A stretch of 64,000 bases of DNA, from assembly GCF_013368755.1 (NCBI RefSeq), contig NC_049561.1, forward strand, positions 6,138,001 to 6,202,000, written 5' to 3'. Source of the stretch: Talaromyces rugulosus (taxonomy: Eukaryota > Ascomycota > Eurotiomycetes > Eurotiales > Trichocomaceae). The notes under the pieces were generated by a model. It worked only from the letters and a program-made list of their open reading frames with translations. It did not search any database and was not told the origin of the DNA. Every line of letters begins with the position of its first letter. Position 1 is the stretch's first letter. Positions 55,439 through 64,000 of the stretch are shown one piece after another. Position numbers and translations under genes: made by a program.

Positions 55439-58400
55439 TCAACGATCCCCCCGTCTCGTCCGCGCCACCGGACTCGAACTCATTCCCACACCTCCACCTC
55501 CAGTAGACGAGCGAGTCCGCCGCTGCGTCGACGGGATATTCTTCTTCACCCACCCGGGCCCCCTGGGTAGACCCTGTGTTCTGGCATAATCCTCGTCACT
55601 GCTGCCCTCTGGAGATACACGGGGGCTAGAGGCGGTGAGATCAATAAAAGATACGTCCTCCGGGACTGACAGCTCGGTTTCCATCATCTCAAAGGCTGGA
55701 GGGGAGCTGATATCTCGATTGCCATTGTTTCTGGTGGAATTTCTTTGGAGTGATGGGATAGGGGGCCGCGGCTGCCGTCTCCAGGGACCGCGTATCTGTT
55801 CATCCTGCGTCTCGAAAGCAGGTGAGCTTGACCGCTGTCGTGGTGATGAGAGCGTGCGGCGTGTCTTTTTCACTGTCGGCAGCGCTGGTGCTGCGCTGCG
55901 CTCTGATCGCGCTGGGGCAGTTGATGCCCACAGCTCATCGAGGCTGGGAAGCTCGACATTGTCAAGATCTATGTCATCCAGCGCCTGATCGTCCAGTCCA
56001 GGCGCGGGATCATCTTGTTGTAGTGCTGTCTCTGAAAGAGTGTTTCCCTTTCTAGGCGTATTATTGGGCAGTAGATTGGAACTATCCTCATTTGTCTCCT
56101 GCGTCGCCTGCGTACCTGGTTCCTCCTCTTCCTCGGCCAGCGTACGTGACCGATCTTGCTCATAAAACGGATTTGGAATCATAGACCCAGCGTCGGAAAA
56201 TTCACTCAAGAAGCTTTTATTCTGCGAAACTCCCGCCGCCGAATTCTGGAACTGGGAATCCTCCAAATCCAAATTCTCAGGCTCGGGCTCGTCGTCGTTC
56301 TGCTCACTCCCGGATAGACTATCATGGCTTTCTGCGTCTGCTACTGCTCCTGGCTGCGATGATATATGTGGGGGCTGTGGGTAAACCGTCATCTGAGTAT
56401 CTGTAGCAGTGCCCACCGGTGTCTTGACAGGGTGTTGATACGATGTTGGGCTCCATTTGAATGATTTTTGGAGAGGACTATTTTTGCCATCGACCACGTC
56501 TTCGTTGATAATGGGGAGATCATCATTGATGTTCAGGCCATCATCATTATCATGAGACTCCATGTTCATCGCCTGATCAATACTAGCTTGATCATCTTTG
56601 CTAAAACTCGAGTGATTTTCATCGCCATCCGTTTCTCGGTTCTCCTCCTCATTGGTATTCTCCTTTTCAAACTTCTCATTTCCAACCTCATCTTCCACGT
56701 CCGGCGTACTCCATGAAAAAGGATTAGCAAACCGAGAAGATTCGTTATTACCCGGGCTTTGCTCGCTTTCTCCAGCAGCTGCAGCGTTGATTACCATGGC
56801 GACATCCGAGTCGACGGTGTCTCGAAAGCCGGCATCACGGATTATCTGGGAGATCTCATGACGGGTCCTGGACGAAACGGTGGGCAGTTCAGCTTCTACA
56901 GAAGGAAAAGGTTCATCTGCAGATACATTACTACCTCCGAGGTTATGTCTATGAACATGATGATTGTGAGAAACAATTACATGAATTTTTTTTAAGAAAA
57001 AAGACAGCACTTCAAGATAGCACTTTGAAGCATAAGCAGAAATAAAGAAATCAATTGACTAACAGGCTGGGTTCCTGGTTTCCATCCACCGGAGCACTCA
57101 GAAGTTTCGGTTCGAGCAAATCTTCAAACGGCAGATTGCGGATCCCATCGTCCTCGGCTTCGCCGTCGTCTTCATCGTCACCGGGCATCTCCAGTCCAGA
57201 GTACTCGCGAACCCCATTCTCGTCGACTGCTACCTCTCGGTATTCCCGATCCCGCTTCGCAAGTTGAATACTGATGGTTCCGTCCTCAAGCAGCTTGTCA
57301 ACCTTGGCAACGCGATGTTCCGATATCTGTGGCTGCCAGTTTGTCGCCTTCGACATATCCAGTTGCTTGAAAGCTATGATAGCGCCTGCCACAACATTGT
57401 CCTTGGACAGAACTGGCACAGAATGTAGATCCTCGGGAAGATCGGGTAAATCGGGCTCGTTTTCTCCATTGGCAAGTTCCTCATTATGGTATTCTTCTTC
57501 ATCGTAATTCAACGTGATGTCGCCATTTGCGTAGTCCTCGGTATCATCGCCTAGATATCCTGTGGTGTCGTAATATTCTTCTTCTTCCTCGTAGCCCTGC
57601 GATTTTCGATTCTTTTTCTTGTTTCGTTTGTTATTCTTTGCGCCGCCTTTGCGCTGACGCATTAGCGAGACTGCTTCGTAATCCCATCTTTGCTGAAAGG
57701 GAAAAGAAGGAGGCTGGAGCTGGACATCATCATAGAGGCATTCAGTTGCCTCAACAATCACTTTTGACTGCCAGCTGCCTTCAAAATCGTCCTCGGCCTC
57801 ATGTTCGGTAGAAGCTTCCAGAGATTGCTTAACCACAGGTTCTTTGCGTTGGCCTGCGAGCTTATTCCGCGTTTTCTCCTCATCTTCCTTGGTCTTTGGA
57901 GTCCGTACACCAAGGGAACCAAAAACAAGACGCTTCGTGCTCGACATGTCGAGTTTTCGTCTCTTGTTGGACTGAGGGCTGGACTCGTCGGCTTTAGTCA
58001 CATCTTCTTGTGTATGCTTATCGACGGAATCCACGGTGGGCATCTCGACATCAGCGGCTGTGTTTTCAGTTTGCTTTCCGTTTTTATACCGCGGAGGAAT
58101 ATTCTCCTTCTCAGAGTGGGCATCAACATCGATACCGCCCGATGCCAGATCCCGGAGCAGTTGTTCCCTTTTTTGTTCAAACAATGATTGCTCTGATCTA
58201 ACCTGAGAACTACGCGGCGTCTCAAGATCGGTCAATTCCACCAGGGGCCTTTTGCCATGTTGAATCTCCCACTCGCGCAACTCATCGAAATTAGCTTCCG
58301 GGGCGAGATGACCTAGTTCCTTTAGTTTGTTCAATCTCATTCGAAGTTTCTTCCGACGATTACTATTCTTTGTTTTTGTAGAACCCTTGCCTGGAGCAGT

Positions 58401-59735
58401 GTAGATGTCTGGCGACCTTTGCTTTTTAGGCGACGGAGAAACTTCATCCTCTGATTCTGACTCTGAATCAGACGAGACTGAAGAATCATCTGAGCTGTCT
58501 GTGTTCGAGTCCTCATCCAATGCATCATCCCTAGAGCATTCAACCGCGGCACCCACATCACTCTTTTCCGAGCAAGATGATGCCGAATCCGACTCTTCTG
58601 CTGAATCCGACTCTTCCTCTGACACCGACGAGTCATCCTCGCTCTCCGAGTCGCTCGAAAGGTCTGTGGTATCCAGATTCTGCCTGCTGGAAGGGGATTG
58701 GAAACGAACACTTTTTGTTGATTTTGGCGAGGGTTCCACCACGGCGCTGTCGTTGGCATTGAAATTCGTTGCCGAGACAATCGATAGACGAGCAGGACTG
58801 CTAGTTGGAATGGGTTCTCGATATGTCATCCGCGAAACGCGACCAGAACTGCGCGTCAGGCGGGGGCTCTCGAGATCGGCCAGATCGGTGATCACAGTGT
58901 CATTTGCCTCGTCTTTTAAAGCTTGTAGCTCCTGAGTCAGATCTTCGTTGTCGTTGTAAGAAGACTCTATGTCATTATCCGATTCATTCACATCACTAAA
59001 CAGGTCTGGCGGTGGACGTCTGATGACAGTGCCCTGTTCAGATGAAAGAACAGATTCATCATCATACAATGCCAACTCATTTCCAGCCTGATCCACACCA
59101 GCGCTGAGTCCCTCGTTATTATAATCGCCCTGCAAACTGCTAGGCAAGCCGGCGTAGCTTGTCCTCCTACGTTTCCGAGAAGGAATTCTGATGTGAGGCC
59201 GGACCGAGAAGGAACGTTTCAAGTACGGTCTACCAAACGGGACGCCATCGATTAAGCGCCTCCCATCTGTAGATATCTGGACTCGACCGGAGAGTTTTCT
59301 GGCACGCAAATCAGGCAGCCCTAGAGCGCGAATCCTGTAACCAATTAGCACCGCACTTTAATAAACCATGCACTGAGATGCAGTCTCTGTCACTTACACT
59401 ACTTCATCACCATCTCGTAGCAACCCCCCAACATCCATAAAATGAAGACACTCAAAGCCATTGACTTCAACCACATAGTCTTCCAACCCCCACTGACCCC
59501 CAATCTCGTCGCTTTCGCCCAGTGTATCCGCCGTAGTCTCGAGCGGCACAACCTCATTCACATCCTCCAGTAACTGCGCAATCGTGCAAGAGCCATGTCC
59601 AAATGCGGCGTTTGGTGCGACTATCGACGTAATCTCGGATGCAGATACAGACCGCGAGGCTGGTTCGAGAGGGACAGTCCACAATATGCGTGCCGCTGGC
59701 AGCCCGTGACGGACTATCACCAGTCGCAAACGCAT
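55439..59735 (-). CDS. Coilin-like protein with long acidic C-terminal extension
   Basis: Exon 1 is 59735-59398. Exon 2 begins at 59334 and is open to about 57,060. A third coding block in the same strand runs from about 56,950 to 55,439. The N-terminal MRLRLVIVRHGLPAARILW with DYVVEVNGFECLHFMDVGG resembles the ubiquitin-like start of coilins. A basic KKLRMRLNKLKELG block and acidic-Ser tracts follow. Near the end of exon 2 a Tudor-like segment (GAIIAFKQLDMSKATNWQPQ, SEHRVAKVDKLLEDG) matches the coilin C-domain. Coilin organises Cajal bodies and snRNP maturation. The third block has no ATG before its first 60 codons, so it is most likely a 3' exon of this gene. I could not place its junction: the obvious donor (57059) and acceptors disagree in phase, while a donor near 57,090 with the acceptor at about 56,940 would fit. 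Confidence 0.65.
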
Positions 59736-60405
59736 TTTTCTTTGGTACTGCTAATTATCAGGAGAATCGTCTACTTTCATCACCCACAGAATTATCGAAG
59801 AGGTAAGCGGTAGAGAAGAGTGAGAAGCGTGTCGGTGGGAGTCGACTCGCTTGTTGCACCTAAAGCACGTTCACGTCGGGCAGTCGCGGGATAGCACTGC
59901 TTTGCAGCACAGCCCAACTCTCGAGAAGGAACCAACCAGTGCTAGTGTAAAAGTTCCTATCAGTTGGCGATATCTGTCGAAGATAAGCAGGCTCAGCAAG
60001 TGGCGCTGACCTGGAGGCGGTTAAGAGAAATCGCGTCGCGAGAAACATTCAGAAAGATCGACGAAGCTTTTAGTTTGGGTGGAGCTTTGCTGGGTCCCTT
60101 GGCGGTCTGATTGGCCTGTGGCCGAACAAGCGGGGGCATCCTCTATTAGGAAATAGGTACGTGCAAAGACATTATTAGCGAACCATGATACATTTTAATT
60201 GTTTTATTGATGAATAGACATGGTATTTAAAATTATATTTATTACTATTTGTACCAACTAAACACCTATTTCCAAAAATACTCAGCCAAGCTCTCTGCCT
60301 TGACCAACTCCGTATCAATGCTATTCCATATCCCATTATGCTTGAAAACCGATAGCCGGGGGTATATTGAGGATTATATAAAAAAAGAGGAGACAAATTC
60401 CAGGG
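59736..60405. promoter_or_regulatory. Upstream region of the coilin-like gene and arrestin 3' region
   Basis: 670 bases between two minus-strand genes. It contains the candidate short ORF at 59860-60048. The right part is AT-rich and fits an arrestin 3' UTR. Confidence 0.5.
59860..60048 (-). CDS. Candidate short ORF (62 aa, or 44 aa if spliced) ahead of the coilin-like gene
   Basis: Unspliced, the frame encodes 62 residues starting MFLATRFLLTASR. A 54-nt intron with GTCAGC donor and a CAACTGATAG acceptor (59957-60010) would keep the frame and give 44 residues (exons 60048-60011 and 59956-59860), joining TASR to NFYTSTGWFLLESWAVLQ. The N-terminus is hydrophobic and basic without acids, like a mitochondrial signal; a hydrophobic stretch follows. 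Its stop is 125 nt upstream of the coilin-like start on the same strand, so it could equally be an upstream ORF in that transcript's leader. I know no homologue. Confidence 0.35.
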   Translation of the reverse strand: MFLATRFLLTASRSAPLAEPAYLRQISPTDRNFYTSTGWFLLESWAVLQSSAIPRLPDVNVL

Positions 60406-62418
60406 CTAGCTTGGTTGCGAAGAACCCGGCACAGGCCGTCGATTGGGCACGCCTGTACTGAAATTTCGAGAGCGTTGCTGCGAAGGCCCTGGTTGAGTTT
60501 GTGAGCTTGGTGGCGGTTGCTGGCTTTCTTCGGGGATTGTGTTTTGCTGCGTACTGGACACAACGGTGGTTGCTTTCCCCGTGTCTTCCAAGAGGCTTTC
60601 CGCAAAAGACCCCCGACGTGAGCGGGGTGTTTGAGGGAGCATATCGAGAGACTCGGACGAGCTTTGAGATAGTGAACTGGTGGTATACACCCCGCCCCCT
60701 TGGCTGCTTTGAGAGTCTACCGGAGTCTTGGCGTCGGTGGCTATGTTTGAAATGTTCCTTTCCTGTTGTGACGGTGCTGGAGTCTGATACTCGCCTCGTG
60801 GACCATCGATGGGGTCGATATGCTCGGCCATTGCATCCTCGTAGCTTGGAGGGGCATCGTCACCAAACTCCCCGTCTATTTCTGGCGTAGGGCCCTGTGG
60901 GTTCGATGGCCGCGGTGGTTGCGGTGGAGGGTTTTCCTCTATCGGTTTAGAAGGTCTCTGAGGGCGACTGTCTCTAACCTTCTTATCGGCCGCCATGGCT
61001 TCTAAGAGGGCTGGCGGTGGCCGAATTCCAGAGTATATCTTCACGCTAAGCCGTAAAGGTAGAACTAAAACTTGGGACTGCGAGTTCTGTTAGTGAATGA
61101 TTGATTAAACAAGTACTTTTCATCAGGGTCTCACCATCATGTTCCCCACAGAGCCATGGGTCAAGCCGACTCGCACCTCCAGCTCGTAATTCCTACTGAT
61201 ATTGCATGTCTCAAATGACGGCGCAACAACAGGTGGGATTGGGAGTTGATTCCACATGCTTGGATCGATTTTCCACTCCTTGCCTACGGGATCCGTGCCT
61301 CGTCCGATGGCGATGTTCATGTTGCTACGACTGAGTATCAACGTACTCAGAGCCTCTGTCCTCGCGAGGTCGTGGGCCCGAATTCGAGTATAGCTGATCA
61401 ATTCAATCTGTATCAACTGTAGGTAGACCATGGCAGGATTGGGAGATTGTTTGGTGACAAGTAGTCGTAGAGGAATAGGCTCATTGCATGTGAGAATCGG
61501 AGGGTTAGGTAGGCGAGCATCGACTGAGACGCGTGGTGGCGCTTCTCCGGAAACCGGTGACATTACAGGTATTGACTGTTTGCGAAAGAGCCCGCTTGCC
61601 TTGTGGCTCACTGGCATATGTTGTTTTGCAAATTCTTGCTGTCGCCTCGCATACGTTTCTTCGTTGGGATTCCCATTTCTTGGGGGTTCAATGGGAAGAA
61701 AGTTGAAGCCGGCAATCTATTACATTCAACATAATTAGCAAGTCGACTCATATGACAAGGGCTGGTAAAACACACCGTTCGAATATTTTCTTTGAAGAAC
61801 TGAGGACGGACTACAGTAGCCTTGATATAGTATCTGATATCTGCTTCTCCAGGAAAATTGTTTAGCGACGGGGGTAGTGTCTTCTTGACGTGTATAGTGG
61901 AATCTCGCGCAACTTCGACGCGCAGACCGATCATACTGAGATTGGTCATCATCGAGTTGTGTTCGTTGCAAGCGTTGTTGAAGGGAAACTGTGCCAAATC
62001 GTTAATGGTATCGCCCTACAAAGCAATATTCACGGGTCTACCTTGAACTGGAACGGATACTGGTATACGCCCGGCGCAAACGTAAATGCGGCATTTGGCG
62101 AGCTATGCTGGGCGACATCTGGCCTTGGAAAGACAGAATTCACTCTGTAAAGAATCTGAAACGATAAAAGTTAGCAAATCTTTCTAACTAAAGAGATCTC
62201 TGTGGTCTATTCACCTTGTGAACCTCCAGCTCGTTTCTCCTCTTGTCCCGCTCATCTCGTGGGCGCGAGAGCCGCGTGCGACTCTCACCCTCAAGTTTGA
62301 CGTGTATGGCACTGATCGAGGTTTCCGATCCCAGCTTCAAGACAATCTTCCCAGTGATGTGGTCTAGATTCGTGAAATGACTGTGCGGCTTGTCGAGCTG
62401 GATTACCGCGGTGGCCAT
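60406..62418 (-). CDS. Arrestin-domain protein with PPxY motif (ubiquitin-ligase adaptor)
   Basis: Five exons: 62418-62215, 62155-62042, 61988-61776, 61716-61135 and 61077-60406, 594 residues, all introns phase 0. The arrestin N-domain begins MATAVIQLDKPHSHFTNLDH and continues with GKIVLKLGSETSISAIHVKL and YQYPFQFKFPFNNAC. A C-domain follows with PPILTCNEPIPLRLLVTKQ and a NYELEVRVGLTHG strand. The tail is Pro/Ser/Gln-rich and carries PPSY at 447-450 within an acidic DDAPPSYEDAM context, the binding site for WW domains of Rsp5/HulA-type HECT ligases. Such adaptors direct endocytosis of plasma-membrane transporters. The cargo cannot be inferred. I would not assign it to a specific Art/Apy/CreD orthologue. 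Confidence 0.88.
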
Positions 62419-63169
62419 GGCGGGGCGAGGGTCGACAGCTTAGATTGAGGGTGAAGGGCGCTCCGGGAGGAACGCATTTACGTGCAGCACTCTTGAAAAG
62501 AAACAAAGCAATGGCGCTGGAAATAGGACGTGCAAGGTATGCGACCCTGTTTTGTGTATAAGTAACAATGACGTTGGCGAGTTTGCTGTTGAAATATACC
62601 AACCGAAGCCTCACCATCACATAGGCGCTAGAGCGTAATAGGCTTAGGGCATATAGGGTAGCCAAGACTCCAGATGTCAGTCTTACTGTCTTACAGTTAA
62701 TTTTATACTACACGAATAATTTCGAATATAAATATTTTAGAACTGGGTGAAAGTAGGAACTGGGCTAATACCGAATCGCAAACTCAAATGGATTCCTGCT
62801 CAAGCGTACGTACATCATTGCAAAGCTCTAGAGAGACTGCATACAAGAGATTCGCAACCGGAAGAACCCATCTCCGAAGCCAATGCATACAGTAAATTCA
62901 GCTAGTGCGAATTAGTAGGCATAATCCCCAACACTACAACTACCTGCCTGATTCTCTGATATTGAGATAGAAATATATCTATATGTAAAACCCACTGGAC
63001 AGATCATCAAGCAGCCAATCGAACAAGAAATCCCAAAGTCCGGTGCCGCACACAAATTCATCTGGAATAGCTGCTTAGTCAACCACATCCGCCACAATAA
63101 GTCCTTCTGTCTCGAGCGTGCTTGCCGAATTTAATTATCAATAATGATAGCAGCCTGACTCTCTCCAAG
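62419..63169. promoter_or_regulatory. Divergent upstream region between arrestin and Zn2Cys6 genes
   Basis: 751 bases between two divergent starts, AT-rich in the middle (about 62,690-62,760). No defined motif or RNA gene was recognised. Confidence 0.5.
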
Positions 63170-64000
63170 ATGGATGGTGCGAGGCCACGGCGAGCGCACG
63201 CTAAATCCAGAAATGGCTGCCAGTGTTGCAAAGCGCGCAAGGTGAAGGTAGGCAAGCCCATTCAACGCAATGCAAAGCTTTCGGAACCTAACCAACACGA
63301 TGTTAAAGTGTGATGAAACGAGACCAAACTGCAAAAATTGTATCAAGCATGGAATTCAGTGTTCTTTTGTCAAGGAGGCACCCTACACGAGGGTCATGGC
63401 CTCACCATCGGCGGGCACTCGGCAAATGGATTATTCTCCGTCTGCCAGTATCAACTCACTCAATGCTCCCTTGGTAGATGACCTTGTTAGTCCAGCAATG
63501 GGCTTAGCTGAAATGGAATTGCTCCATCATTACTCAACCTCAACGTGCTATACCATATCTCGCCTTCCAATGCTCCAAACAGTATGGCGCATCAGAGTTC
63601 CCCAGTTTGGATTCTCTTCTCCCTTTGTCCTTCGCGGTATTCTTGCTCTCTCAGCGCTACATATGGCTCATCTGAAACCGGAACGTCATGCACAATACGT
63701 TGCGCAGGCCGAGTTTCACCACAACCTGGCCCTGCAGATGGTCTCTACGATTATGCCCAGCATCAATGAGGAAAATGGCCCGGCTATATACTTGTTTTCA
63801 ACAATCACATCTATCGTCTCTTGTGCAAAGCCACGATTGCCAGACGACTTCTGGGTAATAGACGACAGAGACATTGAATGGCTGTCATTGTTCCGAGGGA
63901 CACGGTTTATTATTGCTGCAGCAGAGAAAACGATCAAAACCGGAGCCCTGGAGCCAATTTTCAAGAATGGCCAGCGTAGGAGTCATGCACGGAACACCAG
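63170..64000 (+). CDS. Zn2Cys6 transcriptional regulator (Upc2-like group), 3' end outside the window
   Basis: Exons 63170-63247 and 63309 to beyond 64000; 256 residues are visible. The cluster is C17-X2-C20-X6-C27-X6-C34-X2-C37-X6-C44, preceded by RRAHAKSRNG. The intron (61 nt, AAAG acceptor) falls between Lys26 and Cys27. The regulatory region begins with MELLHHYSTSTCYTISRLPM and continues with RVPQFGFSSPFVLRGILALS and ALHMAHLKPERH. This pattern is typical of the Upc2/Ecm22-like C6 regulators that are abundant in filamentous fungi; most have unknown targets. The start MDGARPRR is the first in-frame ATG. The frame stays open to the window edge, so the gene is truncated by the window, not broken. 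Confidence 0.85.

Noticed and set aside
1..64000. Biosynthetic gene cluster, transposon, CRISPR array, 5S rRNA or viral insertion
   Set aside because: No polyketide/peptide synthase, terpene synthase, transposase, reverse transcriptase, direct-repeat array, 5S rRNA-like sequence or viral gene pattern was seen on either strand.

Overview
The window is nuclear DNA of a filamentous ascomycete, most likely a Eurotiomycete of the Aspergillus/Penicillium type. The reasons are dense protein genes with many short introns (mostly 43-90 nt, GT...AG, often a CTAAC or CTGAC branch site), a somA/Flo8-type developmental regulator, Zn2Cys6 regulators, and an intron-containing tRNA-Pro. Species cannot be fixed by eye. 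All exon coordinates below were derived by hand from splice signals and reading-frame continuity. Unless noted, the summed exons are a multiple of three.

Layout. 1-5.7 kb: a truncated U5 snRNP 40K WD-repeat gene (minus strand), TRAPP subunit bet3, and somA. 6.9-11.1 kb: two minus-strand genes of unknown function, one with three dsRNA-binding-like segments and one conserved six-exon gene. 12.4-18.8 kb: a triple-RRM protein (csx1/Nam8 type), an unknown acidic protein and rrp7. 19-25 kb: the meiotic recombinase dmc1, a seven-knuckle CCHC protein (gis2/byr3 type) and the UDP-GlcNAc pyrophosphorylase uap1. 26-31.5 kb: tRNA-Pro(UGG), the cyclophilin-RRM gene cyp6 and a Zn2Cys6 gene. 32.5-39.8 kb: rps24, efm3, a second Zn2Cys6 regulator, rpa43 and a membrane J-protein. 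40.9-52 kb: ies4, a zinc-independent MDR reductase, the GID/CTLH scaffold gene vid30/gid1, a class III CoA-transferase and a coiled-coil protein. 52.3-64 kb: a Rieske/AIF-like oxidoreductase, a coilin-like gene, a possible short ORF, an arrestin-like adaptor with a PPxY motif, and a truncated Zn2Cys6 regulator.

Most of the content is housekeeping: splicing, rRNA and ribosome synthesis, trafficking, translation-factor methylation, protein turnover. I see no biosynthetic gene cluster, no intact transposon, no CRISPR-like array and no virus. Many neighbours act on RNA (spf38, the dsRBD-like gene, csx1, rrp7, gis2, cyp6, rps24, rpa43, coilin). They sit in separate transcription units, so I read this as coincidence.

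The points most worth a second look are the 9-nt and 12-nt micro-exons in bet3 and the gis2-like gene, the three divergent dsRBD-like segments in one unknown protein, a possible alternative mitochondrial start for the Rieske/AIF-like protein, near-perfect palindromes upstream of two Zn2Cys6 genes, and a short ORF with an in-frame 54-nt intron ahead of the coilin-like gene. I did not find a convincing new multi-gene system.
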